64,000 nucleotides of DNA from positions 1 to 64,000 of the forward strand of contig CAJUJB010000007.1 of the NCBI GenBank assembly GCA_910586595.1, read 5' to 3'. Below the pieces are notes generated by a model that made no database searches, had not been told where the DNA came from, and was given only the letters and a program-made list of their open reading frames with translations. Position numbers and translations under genes: made by a program. Shown piece by piece: positions 52,601 to 61,758 of this stretch (the first letter of the stretch is position 1; the number at the start of each line of letters is the position of its first letter). Source of the stretch: an uncultured Muribaculaceae bacterium. GTDB lineage: Bacteria; Bacteroidota; Bacteroidia; Bacteroidales; Muribaculaceae.

Positions 52601-52775
52601 GAGCCACTCCGAACTGGTAGAAAAGGCCGATTACACCAACCTGTTGCTTGACAAGGCTCAGATGGGTCTCGGATGTGTCGACAGCTGGCGTTCGCTTCCT
52701 CTTGAGCAGTACCAGCTGCCTTACGGAGACTATGAATTTACATTCATGCTCACCCCCGTCGCACACAAGATCTAA
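49692..52775 (+). CDS. Exported GH2 beta-galactosidase
   Basis: Hydrolyses terminal beta-galactosides of lactose or host and plant glycans. The 1027-aa protein has a signal peptide (about 1-19, ending VLSAQ). A GH2 sugar-binding domain follows (about 60-215), then an Ig-like domain and the TIM barrel. The predicted acid/base is Glu458 (SLGNEGGDG) and the nucleophile Glu522 (QCEYAHAMGNS). The C-terminal LacZ domains 4 and 5 occupy about 640-1027. The length and NNHVGSYRKT-type start match the LacZ-like group. Monocistronic, with a shared terminator downstream. The signal peptide suggests a periplasmic enzyme. Confidence 0.92.
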   Translation: MKNTVLSFGLLFTATVLSAQTMREWQDPNINEVNRMPMHTSYFAYENDAAARDGVKENSDNFLSLNGLWKFNWVRDADSRPTDFFKPGFNDRGWDDMRVPAVWELNGYGDPQYVNVGYGWRNQFTNNPPEVPVKNNHVGSYRKTIHIPASWKNKDIIAHFGSVTSNIYLWVNGKFVGYGEDSKLESEFDLTPYLKPGEDNLIAFQVFRWNDGTYLEDQDFFRFSGVGRDCYLTARDKNRIEDIRVTPDLDAAYKDGTLTVDLTMKGKRPVELTLVDAAGKEVARLDAKNGKNVMSVSAPEKWSAESPYLYTLYASVPGGEVIPVKVGFRKIELVNGQVLVNGQPVLFKGANRHELDPDGGYVVSPERMLQDIKTMKEFNINAVRTCHYPDDNLWYDLCDQYGLYMVAEANIESHGMGYGDETLAKNPAYKKAHIERNGRNVSRNFNHPAIIFWSLGNEGGDGGNFVAASEWVRENDPSRAVQYEQARQREHTDIFCPMYYNYELTEAYAKDPSKVKPLIQCEYAHAMGNSMGGFKEYWDLYRKYPKLQGGFIWDFVDQSVRWKTADGKTFYGYGGDFNRYDASDNNFCDNGLVSPDRVPNPHMYEVGRIYQNIWTTPGDLSKGELKIFNENFFRNLDDYAMVWKVLKNGTPVRSGRVEKLDVAPQSTKSVNIDFGPVTEDGEWLLDVAYELKQPDGLLPMGYVVAKNQLVLKPYEAPALNIANAVQKNISVELPVIDETDHNYLIVKGADFDIEFNRWNGFMMKYEVDGKDFIKDGESLTPNFWRASTDNDMGAGLQREYAAWRNPELKLKSLTGELDEAGLAVVKAEYDMPSVAAQLTMTYAINNNGAIKVTEDFKADPTAKVSNLYRFGVQMPMPLEFDEIEFYGRGPGENYVDRNNSADLGIYRQKVKDQFYPYIRPQENGNKTDIRVWRQLNKSGFGLEIVAAAPFSASALNYTIESLDDGDDKGQSHSELVEKADYTNLLLDKAQMGLGCVDSWRSLPLEQYQLPYGDYEFTFMLTPVAHKI

Positions 52776-52789
52776 ACTTAATTTGCTGT

Positions 52790-52837
52790 AAAGAGAGGCG
52801 GCTGACCGGTGAAAATTCCGGTCAGCCGCCTCTCTTT
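52790..52837. terminator. Bidirectional terminator between convergent genes
   Basis: A perfect 20-bp inverted repeat (52790-52809 with 52818-52837, 8-nt loop) starts with AAAGAGAGG and ends in CCTCTCTTT. T-rich ends on both strands let it end the GH2 gene and the convergent TonB receptor gene. Confidence 0.9.
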
Positions 52838-52864
52838 ATTTCCTATGCTGTTTGCCTGGTTGGC

Positions 52865-54715
52865 TTACAGATTTATCTTGAAGCCAACCATTGCAGTTAT
52901 GCCTGGCATCTCATATCCTTTGTTGATTGTGTAGCGCGTGTCGGTTATGTTTTCAACAGTTACGAAAAGGTCGGTATAAGCCCATACCTTCCAAGTGGCT
53001 TTGAAGTTCAGCAAGGCATAATTCTGTGTTTTCACGTCGTCGGCTACATATAGACCTCCGACACCTTTGAGGTCGGCGTTGAGAATTAATTTAGACCATA
53101 GTGAGAGTTGAGCTCCAAAGTAATATTGATTGACCGGAGCGCCGGTGAGGTTGGATAGAGAGGTGTGGAGATAACTGTATGAGGCAAATAGCCACAGCTT
53201 ATCCAACGGGTGACTTCGGGCCGAAAACTCTATTCCTTTATTGATGAAACTGCCGGTGTTGACATTCTTATTATCAAGCACCTGGATCATGTTCCGCCCG
53301 CGGCTGTAATATGCGGTAAGATCAGCATAGAGGAATCGGGAGAACTCCCGGGAGACGGAGACCTCGTAATTCATCATCTTTTCGGGCTGCAGGTCGGGAT
53401 TGGCCATGCGGTAGAGGTAAAGTTCTCTGAACGACGGATTGCGATAGCCCATGGCTAAGTTGCCCTTTATGTTGAACCCGGCTCCGGGATTGATGGAAAA
53501 TCCGAACTGGGGAATCCATTGCGTGTCAAATTTGTCGCTGTTGGCCATTCTGATGCCTCCGTTGAGATTTACTATATCGCCGGCCAGAGATTGAGCCAGA
53601 GTGATGTAGGGCGAGTATTCCGTGATAGATTTCCGGCTCAGAGTACTCATTGACCCTTCGGTATGCTGGATCCCTCCCGACATGGGTATTTCTCCCGAAT
53701 ATGTGTCGAACTCAAAGCCCATAGTTGCAGAGGCTCCACGCCAAGGGCTGAAGTTCTGGTAGAGCATGGCTCCGAAGCGGTCGTCTTTGCTGTGGAAATG
53801 CCGGGGATCATCTACATAGTGATTGCCATAGCTGTAATAAAGCCTGAGACTTCCGTTGACACCTGAATAATTGTTGGAAATAGTGGCAGAAGTTTCCCCT
53901 CGGGTTATGTTCTGGCGGTAGATGTCGGTAGATGACGGATCGGATAGGGTAGGGTAGATAGGATCATTAGCTCGGAAATTCATCAGGGTATAATCGACAT
54001 AAGCTTTCCAATGTTGAGAGAAGTCATAGCCGAGCTTGGCATAGCCATCGGCCTGCCGGAAGTCAAAGTTTTTGACATTACCATCTGTACGGTTGTAGGA
54101 CACCGATGCCAGCGAAGAGAATTTGCCTAATCTTACAGTGTTGGTGACTGATGAGATCCATGTATTGTATGACCCGAACTGAGAGCTTATGGTTGTGCGC
54201 ACACCGTGGTGACGAGGATTCTTGGTGATTACATTTATGGCGCCGGCCATGGCATTTGAGCCATAGAGCACCGAGCCAGGCCCTCGCAGCACCTCGACAC
54301 GTTCGACATATTCCTTGTCGTAAAAATCGGCTATATGATGAGAATAAAGCCCTGCGAACTGAGGCTGGCCATCGACCATCATCAGTACACCGCTGGCACG
54401 GTCTCCTCCGACACCCCTGAGTTTGATGTGGCCGGAGCCACCATTGCTGACACCGAATCCGAAAATACTTCGCTCGGATACGAACAGGCTCGGCACCATA
54501 CCCGACAGAGCCGACAGCACTTGTGTGCGCCCTGTTGATTCGAGACGCTCGTTACCGATGACCGACACGGTGTAGGGGAGGAGGTTACGGGCCACCGATG
54601 CATTGGTGCCGGTAACAACCACTTCGTTTAGCTCAGTCACAGTATCGGCCCTCTCGGTGCCGTATACTGTGACAGTCGTTAGTGAGGCAAGCAGCAATAT
54701 TGGAGCAAGCTTCAT
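52865..54715 (-). CDS. TonB-dependent receptor paired with DUF362
   Basis: A 616-aa outer-membrane receptor of the FepA/CirA/BtuB-like class without the carboxypeptidase-like N-terminal domain. Signal peptide about 1-20, TonB-box-like TELNEVVVTG, plug with VERVEVLRGPGSVLYGSNAMAGAINVIT, then the barrel ending in a Leu (GFKINL). Substrate unknown: a siderophore, cobalamin or other small chelate would fit. It follows a DUF362 gene by 18 bp in one unit. No cobalamin riboswitch is visible upstream. Confidence 0.88.
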   Translation of the reverse strand: MKLAPILLLASLTTVTVYGTERADTVTELNEVVVTGTNASVARNLLPYTVSVIGNERLESTGRTQVLSALSGMVPSLFVSERSIFGFGVSNGGSGHIKLRGVGGDRASGVLMMVDGQPQFAGLYSHHIADFYDKEYVERVEVLRGPGSVLYGSNAMAGAINVITKNPRHHGVRTTISSQFGSYNTWISSVTNTVRLGKFSSLASVSYNRTDGNVKNFDFRQADGYAKLGYDFSQHWKAYVDYTLMNFRANDPIYPTLSDPSSTDIYRQNITRGETSATISNNYSGVNGSLRLYYSYGNHYVDDPRHFHSKDDRFGAMLYQNFSPWRGASATMGFEFDTYSGEIPMSGGIQHTEGSMSTLSRKSITEYSPYITLAQSLAGDIVNLNGGIRMANSDKFDTQWIPQFGFSINPGAGFNIKGNLAMGYRNPSFRELYLYRMANPDLQPEKMMNYEVSVSREFSRFLYADLTAYYSRGRNMIQVLDNKNVNTGSFINKGIEFSARSHPLDKLWLFASYSYLHTSLSNLTGAPVNQYYFGAQLSLWSKLILNADLKGVGGLYVADDVKTQNYALLNFKATWKVWAYTDLFVTVENITDTRYTINKGYEMPGITAMVGFKINL

Positions 54716-54733
54716 AATTTGCGAGGGATTTGA

Positions 54734-55684
54734 TCAGAGGTCTATATCGATTATCTCATAGTCGGTAGAACCGAGTCCGATTGCTTCGGCATGAGTGATG
54801 GTATGGGTGCCGTGGCGGCTGTTGATGCGCTCGATGAGAGGCGCATTATCGTTGCCCTCGGTAGGCTGCATGTTGAAAATGATGTCGACACAAGCCTTGT
54901 CGAGAGCTACTGGATCTGTCGATGCGAGGATGCCATAGTCCTTGAGAAGTACATCGGATGGATGGGCGTCGCAGTCGCAGTCTACCGACATGTTGTTCAT
55001 CACATTTATGTATATGATGTTGTCGCCGAAATAATCGTCGACGGCTTGGGCGGCTGCTGCCATTGATTCAAGAAATATGTCCTGGTCGGCTATGTTGTTC
55101 CATAGTTCTTCAGTTACGTCGGTCTTGCCTCCAGTGTGTATATATGTCTTTCCATCGGCCGACGCTACGCCTATGCTGGCGTTTTTGAGCACGCCGCCGT
55201 AGCCACCCATTGCGTGGCCTTTGAAGTGGGCGAGATTGATCATGTAATCGTAGCGCGGGAGGTGGTTGCCGACGATGTCATAGTAAATGTGCCGACGGTC
55301 GCGTACCGGTATTCTCATTTGTCCTTCTTCGTCCATGAGGTCAACCGGGGCTATGGTGTCGTAGCCATGTTCTTTCACGGTCTGCCAATGTGCCTCGAAT
55401 GTATTCCGTCGGCCTTGGTAAGCAGTGTTGCATTCTACTATTGTGCCATGAACAGTGTCGACGAGGGCGCTGATAAGAGTCGGTTTGAGATAGTTGGGAT
55501 TACCGGCCTCTCCGGTGCTTATTTTTACGGCTACACGATGGCCGTTGGCCGGGCGCCCGAGGGCCTGATAAATTTTAACCAGAGCTTCAGGGGAGATGTC
55601 TCTGGTGCGATAAACTTTAGAGGAGGCGCATACTGCCTGTATGCCCGTGACGATGACGATAAGTGCAATGATGAATTTTTTCAT
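54734..55684 (-). CDS. Exported DUF362 protein
   Basis: A 316-aa protein with a signal peptide (MKKFIIALIVIVTGIQAVCA) and a DUF362 domain (VAVKISTGEAGNPNYLKPTLISALVDTV, INLAHFKGHAMGGYGGVLKNASIGVAS, STDPVALDKACVDIIF). DUF362 proteins often have iron-sulfur clusters; here only CDCD-type cysteines near residue 235 are seen and no ferredoxin domain is present. No catalytic role is established. Transcribed with the TonB receptor downstream, so it may process or bind the imported ligand in the periplasm. Confidence 0.85.
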   Translation of the reverse strand: MKKFIIALIVIVTGIQAVCASSKVYRTRDISPEALVKIYQALGRPANGHRVAVKISTGEAGNPNYLKPTLISALVDTVHGTIVECNTAYQGRRNTFEAHWQTVKEHGYDTIAPVDLMDEEGQMRIPVRDRRHIYYDIVGNHLPRYDYMINLAHFKGHAMGGYGGVLKNASIGVASADGKTYIHTGGKTDVTEELWNNIADQDIFLESMAAAAQAVDDYFGDNIIYINVMNNMSVDCDCDAHPSDVLLKDYGILASTDPVALDKACVDIIFNMQPTEGNDNAPLIERINSRHGTHTITHAEAIGLGSTDYEIIDIDL

Positions 55685-55713
55685 GTGAGTGGAATTATAT
55701 CATAGATCCGATA

Positions 55714-55721
55714 CAAAATTA
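55714..55721 (-). promoter_or_regulatory. -7 element of the DUF362/TonB receptor unit
   Basis: TAATTTTG (55721-55714, minus strand) matches TAnnTTTG, leaving a leader of about 25 nt. The -33 region is not clear. Confidence 0.55.
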
Positions 55722-55928
55722 GGTGATTGATTGCCAACGGAACCTATACATTTTCCCTGACTTCTTACCATTATTTCTGTGTGGGTGGAAAATCGATATA
55801 GTCACATTGGATTTTCGGGCTAATATTGTACTAAACAAGCACTACATTTATTACCTGATGGGCTTTGGTTAAAAGGTTGCTTGTTAAATCTTTACCGGTT
55901 GAGAATAGCTACATTTTTAGTGAATCGG
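55722..55928. other. Intergenic spacer between divergent units
   Basis: An A/T-rich spacer separating the divergent DUF362 and GH31 promoters. No reading frame or strong hairpin was seen. It is long enough to hold regulator binding sites for both sides, but I recognise none. Confidence 0.5.
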
Positions 55929-55988
55929 TTTGCATGGACTTCGAGGGCTACATAATTTTGCACCGTCCATCATCGATAATTATGGACG
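55929..55988 (+). promoter_or_regulatory. Promoter and leader palindrome of the GH31 cluster
   Basis: TTTG (55929-55932), a 20-bp spacer and TAATTTTG (55953-55960) make a complete promoter. Just after the predicted start, CGTCCAT/ATGGACG (55964-55970 with 55982-55988) forms a palindrome that could be an operator or leader hairpin. Confidence 0.75.
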
Positions 55989-56029
55989 TGCAAAACTATT
56001 AAATTTCTATACTAATACCTGATTCAGAC

Positions 56030-58624
56030 ATGAGATTAAGAATGGTAACTACCCGTCTGTTGCAGTTGGTGACGCTGTCGGCTGCAGTGATGGCGCAGGC
56101 CGGAAATCCGGAGGCAAATCCCGATGCCGTCATCGTCTCCGGTAATGCACGCTTCACGGTGCTGAAGCCCGAGATGATACGCATCGAATACAGCGATAAA
56201 GGTGTGTTTGAAGACCGGGCCACCTTCACTGTGGTCAACCGGGCAATGGATGTGACGCCGGCTTATAACGTGACCGAAGATTCTGTCTATCTATATATCT
56301 CTACTGACAAGTTAGCCCTGACCTACCGCAAGGGAACCTATCCGCGTACTCTTCCTGCATCGCCTGAGAATCTGTCGGTCAGCCTGACCCAAGACGGACA
56401 TACGGTGATGTGGTATCCGGGAAAGCCAGATCCTCTGAATCTCAAGGGCACTTGCCGGACACTGGACGGCAGCAATGGCGATAATAAACGGGCAGAATTG
56501 GAAGACGGACTGATTTCCCGCTCTGGCTGGGCTGTAATTGATGATTCATGGACAGCCGCTCGCCCTGACGGCAGCCGCTCATTTGCACTTGAAGCAAATC
56601 CAACTACCGGCTACGACTGGTGGGCTGAGAGAAACGATCCGCATGCCATGGATCTATATTTCATGGGATATGGTAAGGATTACCGTAAAGCCTTGGCGGA
56701 CTTTACCGAACTGGCTGGCAAGATACCTCTTCCTCCCGCATATGTTTTTGGTTACTGGTATAGCAAGTATGCCTCTTATTCAGCAGATGATTACCGGAGC
56801 ATCATGGCGGATCTGCGTGAGAATGCTATTCCGGCCGACGTGATGATTCTTGATATGGACTGGCACTGGAATGGCGATGGCGCCAGCATGTCGGCAGGCC
56901 GTGGTGGTTGGACCGGATGGTCGTGGAACACCAATCTGATTCCAGAACCCGAAAAACTCCTGGAGGAAATACATGCCAACAACTTCAAAATCGCGCTAAA
57001 TCTCCATCCTGCCGATGGAATTAACAAAGTCGAGTCGCCGGAATATTACACCGCGATGAACACTCAGCTTGGAGGCAAATACGAGAACGGAGGCAATATT
57101 GCGTGGAGCCTTGATTTCCCGGATTTTACCAAGGCATTCTTCAATACAATCATACGTGACCATGAGGGCGAAGGTGTGGATTTCTGGTGGTTGGACTGGC
57201 AGCAACATCTTACGAGCCCGTATACCCAGGGTCTGGGTCAGACATTCTGGTGTAATCATGTATTCTATAATGACATGGTGAAAAACCGGCCAGACCGTAG
57301 GCCAGTAATATTCCATCGTTGGGGCGGTCTGGGCAGCCACCGTTACCAGATAGGATTTTCAGGCGATGCGCTTATCAACTTCCCTACACTGGCATTCCAG
57401 CCATATTTTACGGCCACAGCCAGCAATGTGGGGTATGCCTTCTGGGGGCATGACCTCGGCGGACATGCGTTTACAGATGAGAATATAGTAAATGATCCCG
57501 AATTAGTGCTGAGATGGATCCAGTTCGGTGTATTTACACCAATTTTCCGCACACACGCAACCAAAGACGACCGCATTGAACGTCGCATGTGGAAATTCCC
57601 TAATTTTCCGCTGATGCGCGACGCTGTAAGACTCCGTTATTCTCTCTTCCCATATATCTACACCGCAGCACGCGCCACATATGATACGGGTATAGGCATG
57701 TGCCGCCCTATGTATTACGATTTCCCTGAGTCGGAGGAGGCCTATACCTTTGAGGGGCAATATATGTTTGGCGACAACATTCTGGTTGCGCCAGTGACAG
57801 AGGCCTCTTCAGACCATAGCTCAGCTGGAAAAGAAATCTGGTTCCCGGCCGGAGAGTGGTGGGATGTATCTCATGGCTCGCTTATCGAAGGCCCATGTGT
57901 TATGACTATAGAATTTACCCAGGATGAAATCCCTTATTTCTTTCGTGCCGGTTCGATGATTCCGTTTAACCCGTCAAGCGTGATGAACGTCACTGAGCGT
58001 CCTGATAAATTGATACTGAAAACTATTGCCGGCACATCAGGCGAAGGCTCGCTTTACGAAGATAAGGGCGATAACAGCGATTACGCATCGGTGTATTCAA
58101 CCACAAAATTCTCACATATAGCCGACGGCCTTTCGGAGACTTACCTGATTGAGCCACGGTCGGGTAACGCAGACGGCCTTCAAGCTCGCCGGGCGTGGAC
58201 TATGGAAATCTATAACGCATCGCCGGCAGCCGAAGTAAGACGCAATGGAGCGACGCTCGACAAGTCGTCATGGACGTATGATCCGGCCACGCGGATGCTC
58301 ATTATAAACCTTCCGGAAGAAGATTGCTCAAAGCAAATATCTGTAGATGTGACATATATGGAGGAATCTGATGTGGCGGCCGTCAGATATAGAGATGCTC
58401 GGTTAAACTATGATAAGTCTATCGATTCTCTTGTGATTGACCTTGGGGCGGTTCAGAAGTCGGTTAAGCTGGTGATCAGCGATCTTGGTGCTAATTGCCG
58501 TCTTAAACGCGATTACTCCAATGTGGCTCATCTTACAGAGCCCATGCGCACGCTTGGTGCCGGTGTATATATTTGCCGGGTTGAGACTGATAAAGAGGTG
58601 ACTGTAAAAAAATTCATTAAATGA
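56030..58624 (+). CDS. GH31 alpha-glucosidase/xylosidase-like enzyme with sorting tail
   Basis: Glycoside hydrolase family 31, acting on alpha-linked glucose, xylose or galactose. The 864-aa protein has a signal peptide (about 1-22), an N-terminal beta domain, the catalytic barrel and C-terminal beta domains. The nucleophile is Asp389 in WWLDWQQ and the likely acid/base is Asp446 in GFSGDALINF. The end (LGAGVYICRVETDKEVTVKKFIK) resembles a type IX secretion sorting domain, suggesting surface export. Substrate specificity is not evident. It is followed 12 bp later by a SusE/F-like gene. Confidence 0.9.
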   Translation: MRLRMVTTRLLQLVTLSAAVMAQAGNPEANPDAVIVSGNARFTVLKPEMIRIEYSDKGVFEDRATFTVVNRAMDVTPAYNVTEDSVYLYISTDKLALTYRKGTYPRTLPASPENLSVSLTQDGHTVMWYPGKPDPLNLKGTCRTLDGSNGDNKRAELEDGLISRSGWAVIDDSWTAARPDGSRSFALEANPTTGYDWWAERNDPHAMDLYFMGYGKDYRKALADFTELAGKIPLPPAYVFGYWYSKYASYSADDYRSIMADLRENAIPADVMILDMDWHWNGDGASMSAGRGGWTGWSWNTNLIPEPEKLLEEIHANNFKIALNLHPADGINKVESPEYYTAMNTQLGGKYENGGNIAWSLDFPDFTKAFFNTIIRDHEGEGVDFWWLDWQQHLTSPYTQGLGQTFWCNHVFYNDMVKNRPDRRPVIFHRWGGLGSHRYQIGFSGDALINFPTLAFQPYFTATASNVGYAFWGHDLGGHAFTDENIVNDPELVLRWIQFGVFTPIFRTHATKDDRIERRMWKFPNFPLMRDAVRLRYSLFPYIYTAARATYDTGIGMCRPMYYDFPESEEAYTFEGQYMFGDNILVAPVTEASSDHSSAGKEIWFPAGEWWDVSHGSLIEGPCVMTIEFTQDEIPYFFRAGSMIPFNPSSVMNVTERPDKLILKTIAGTSGEGSLYEDKGDNSDYASVYSTTKFSHIADGLSETYLIEPRSGNADGLQARRAWTMEIYNASPAAEVRRNGATLDKSSWTYDPATRMLIINLPEEDCSKQISVDVTYMEESDVAAVRYRDARLNYDKSIDSLVIDLGAVQKSVKLVISDLGANCRLKRDYSNVAHLTEPMRTLGAGVYICRVETDKEVTVKKFIK

Positions 58625-58636
58625 TCTGGTGACGCT

Positions 58637-59926
58637 ATGAAACACATCTTTTTGATAATGATGATTTTTCTCTCCATGCGGATTTGCTCGGCTGGAGATA
58701 TGTCGAACTCCATAGAGTACGACCACCTCTACATTGTCGGTGATGCAACCCCTACCTCATGGAATCTTGGCGCGGCTCCTGAAATGGCGCAGACTAACCA
58801 TGGAGTCTTTGAATGGATCGGAACGCTCGAGAGCGGGAAGGATTTCAAATTCATGAACAGCCGCGACGGGTGGCATAAACATGTAGTTGGCACAATGGAA
58901 GCTCAGCTGGCTGAAGTTGGCCAGATCTACAATCTGAATTTCTATGCCGATTGGGCTCTTGATGGCACTAAGGACTGTAAATTCCATGTGGCAACCACCG
59001 GTGAATACCATGTCGTAGTCGATCTTACGGCCATGAGAATGCAGCTCTCGATACCCGAAAAAACGCTTGAGCGGCCCGAAAAGCTATATCTATATGGATC
59101 TGCCGTTAGCGACGGAGGTGCAGATACGCCACTGGTAGGTGGTGTGGAATTCAAGGGCGTATATCATCTCCGCGAAGGGGAAGTGAAACTTATGGATACG
59201 CCGTTTCCGGGGCCATCAACTACTTATTATGTGCCTAAGCTGAAAGATGTGGATATAAGTTTTGGAGACGGTTATGCCGCCACTCTTGAATCGAGCGCCG
59301 ACAGTTGTGCGATGGGATGGTCGGTGTCAATCCCTGGCGACTATGCAATCTACGTTGATGCCGGCACGATGTCTTACTCAGCCAAGAGTTATAAGCCTTA
59401 TCCGGTGCTGTATCTTGTGGGAGGCTGCTGTGAGCACGCCTGGAATTATTGGGATGCGAGCGTGTGCTGTCTCTATCCTGACGAATCTAATCCCGACATT
59501 ATGGTGTGGGAAGGCGAATTGCGGATAGGCTGGGATAACCAGGGAGGTACATCTACCCCCGATGAACCATCAAAATTTAAAATACTTACCGCACAGGATT
59601 GGTTTGGTGCAACTTTTCATCCTTATAAGGCTGATGCGGCTGCCGAGGGCTCGAGTGACGCCCGGATTTCTGGAGGCGACGATCTGAAATGGACAATTTC
59701 GCGCGATGGCTTTTACCGGATTGAACTCGATACACGCCGGGAGGTGCTTACCGGAACGTATTATGGCGAAAGTGGCGTGGAGACTGTCGAACCCGTACCT
59801 GACGCGCAAGTAGACCACGAGGCGGAAGAATACTATGACCTCCGAGGCATACGGTTAAAAAATCCCGGTTTCGGGCTGTGTATACGGCGCACTGCAAATT
59901 GCGCAGAGAAGGTTTGGGTGCGATAG
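58637..59926 (+). CDS. SusE/SusF-like carbohydrate-binding surface protein
   Basis: A 429-aa exported protein with a signal peptide (MKHIFLIMMIFLSMRICSAG, no lipobox, unlike SusE/F lipoproteins). Two or three starch-binding-type Ig modules follow. They show the pattern LYIVGDATPTSWNL...FKFMNSRDGWHKH, LYLYGSAVSDGG and LYLVGGCCEHAWNYWD, where a Trp-rich face binds sugar. The end (YYDLRGIRLKNPG...KVWVR) resembles a type IX sorting tail. Together with the GH31 gene upstream it likely binds and degrades an alpha-glucan at the cell surface. Confidence 0.78.
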   Translation: MKHIFLIMMIFLSMRICSAGDMSNSIEYDHLYIVGDATPTSWNLGAAPEMAQTNHGVFEWIGTLESGKDFKFMNSRDGWHKHVVGTMEAQLAEVGQIYNLNFYADWALDGTKDCKFHVATTGEYHVVVDLTAMRMQLSIPEKTLERPEKLYLYGSAVSDGGADTPLVGGVEFKGVYHLREGEVKLMDTPFPGPSTTYYVPKLKDVDISFGDGYAATLESSADSCAMGWSVSIPGDYAIYVDAGTMSYSAKSYKPYPVLYLVGGCCEHAWNYWDASVCCLYPDESNPDIMVWEGELRIGWDNQGGTSTPDEPSKFKILTAQDWFGATFHPYKADAAAEGSSDARISGGDDLKWTISRDGFYRIELDTRREVLTGTYYGESGVETVEPVPDAQVDHEAEEYYDLRGIRLKNPGFGLCIRRTANCAEKVWVR

Positions 59927-60023
59927 AGCAGAGCCATGCCATATGGCCTAACACATGATTACTAATTTTATAGAGTAAGTGCTTGCATTGCATTGCAGGT
60001 ACTTGCTCTTTTACGTGAGTTAT

Positions 60024-61709
60024 ATGTTTAGATATTTACTGTTGCTGGCATTTGCTGTTGGAGGATTTAGTGCATATGCAGCCGGGTATTCCAATGAGTC
60101 GGTCGACTCATTGTTGATTGAACTCCGGGCAGCCATTTCGCATCGCGATCTATATCTACGTGCGAAAGAGGAGAGACTTGCCTCAATTAAGCAGCGTCTC
60201 GATACCGCTAAAGAGGATGCCGGTAGGTTTGCGATATTGGGTGAACTGTTCGATGAGTATCATCCGTTCGACGGTGACTCGGCTTTTGTTATGAGCTTGC
60301 GGCAGGAACAAATTGCCCGCAGATGTGGAGACCAGGCAATGCTCGGCAAATCATTGTTGAATCGCGCCAATATACTTAGTGCCACAGGCATGTTTCATGA
60401 GGCTTTCTGCGTTATTGATTCTGTGACAGACGACCGCTTGCCTGCTGATATGGTGTCGTATTATTATCATACGATGCGCACATTATACGGGAGGCTTGCC
60501 GACTATGCTTCTTTCGCCCGCGACAGGATAAGGTATGAGGAACTAACCGACCTCTACCGTGATTCGCTCTTGAATGTGAACGCTGAGGGTACTCTGGTGC
60601 ATGAGCTTATAAAGGCCGACCAGCTCAGTGTGCACGGACAATCACACGATGCCGTACGGAGGCTTGAAGCGTATATGGGAACCCATGATTTATCTGAGCA
60701 CGAAAAGGCTATAATTGCATGGACCTTGGCTGAGGCATACAAGGCGTTAGGCGATAGTTTGGGCCAAAAACATTATCTTATAGTATCCTCTATCGCAGAT
60801 ATGAAATCTTGCGTTAGAGAATATGCCTCTTTGCGCCAGCTTGCATTATTGCTCTTCGAGGAAGGCAATCTGGAGGATGCGTACGACTTCATGACTGTGG
60901 CAATAGGCGATGCCAGCCTGAGTGGGGCCCGACAGAGAATCATAGAGTTGAGCGAAGCTTATCCGATGATCAACGGGATTTATATTGACACGGTTCATAA
61001 GCGTAAGCAGATGCTTGAGCGCACGGTGGTGATTATAGCCTTATTGTCGGTTCTATTGCTGTTTTTGCTGGTCAATACGTATAAGCAGATGCGGAGTGTG
61101 GCAAGTGCACGCCGTCAACTTGAAATATCGAATACGAGGCTGAACACACTTAATGCGAAGTTGCAGGACTTCAATGCTGAGTTACAGGATGCTAATGCCG
61201 ATATTGCAGAAAATTCTGAATTAAAGGAGGTGTATATAAGCCGGTATATGGAGCAGTGTCAGATTTATATCGAGAAACTTGATGCTTATCGCAAGACGGT
61301 TGCAAAGTTGCTTGGAAGCGGCAAATTTGAGGAGCTACGCGATATGGTCAGATCAGATTCCCAGATCAACGGTGAACTGAAGCTCTTCTACGAGCAATTC
61401 GACAGTACTTTCCTTCAATTGTTCCCCACCTTTGTTGAAGACTTGAATAAATTACTTATTCCGGGAGAGGAGTTGCAGTTGAAGAAGGACGGAAGCCTCA
61501 GTGCAGAGCTGAGAATTTATGCTTTAATCAGACTGGGAATAACCGACAGCGACAACATCGCCCGTTTTTTGAGATACTCGCTCACAACCATATACAATTA
61601 CCGAACTAAAGTACGCAATAAAGCCAGGGGCGACCGTAATCACCTTGATGCTACGGTAATGAAGCTGGGGAGAGGTGATAATAGAGGAATTTCTGGTAAA
61701 ACATTGTAG
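60024..61709 (+). CDS. DUF6377-type membrane regulator with TPR-like domain
   Basis: A 561-aa protein typical of the regulator of Bacteroidetes glycan loci. It has a signal peptide, an exported helical repeat region (about 25-320), one membrane helix (near 330-352, TVVIIALLSVLLLFLLVNTY) and a coiled coil (about 360-415). A C-terminal domain ends in a helix-turn-helix-like part (YALIRLGITDSDNIARFLRYSLTTIYNYRTKVRNKA). It is expected to sense a glycan outside and bind DNA inside. The start at MFRYLLLLAFAVGG (60024) is preferred over a GTG at 59979. Its target is probably the adjacent GH31/SusE-F genes. Confidence 0.82.
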   Translation: MFRYLLLLAFAVGGFSAYAAGYSNESVDSLLIELRAAISHRDLYLRAKEERLASIKQRLDTAKEDAGRFAILGELFDEYHPFDGDSAFVMSLRQEQIARRCGDQAMLGKSLLNRANILSATGMFHEAFCVIDSVTDDRLPADMVSYYYHTMRTLYGRLADYASFARDRIRYEELTDLYRDSLLNVNAEGTLVHELIKADQLSVHGQSHDAVRRLEAYMGTHDLSEHEKAIIAWTLAEAYKALGDSLGQKHYLIVSSIADMKSCVREYASLRQLALLLFEEGNLEDAYDFMTVAIGDASLSGARQRIIELSEAYPMINGIYIDTVHKRKQMLERTVVIIALLSVLLLFLLVNTYKQMRSVASARRQLEISNTRLNTLNAKLQDFNAELQDANADIAENSELKEVYISRYMEQCQIYIEKLDAYRKTVAKLLGSGKFEELRDMVRSDSQINGELKLFYEQFDSTFLQLFPTFVEDLNKLLIPGEELQLKKDGSLSAELRIYALIRLGITDSDNIARFLRYSLTTIYNYRTKVRNKARGDRNHLDATVMKLGRGDNRGISGKTL

Positions 61710-61758
61710 CCATCCGGTTGTTATCATTATATGTATCAACCATTAAAGCAAATTGATT

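Noticed and set aside
54716..56029. Cobalamin riboswitch for the TonB receptor unit
   Set aside because: The leader before DUF362 is only about 25 nt and no B12-box-like sequence is seen.
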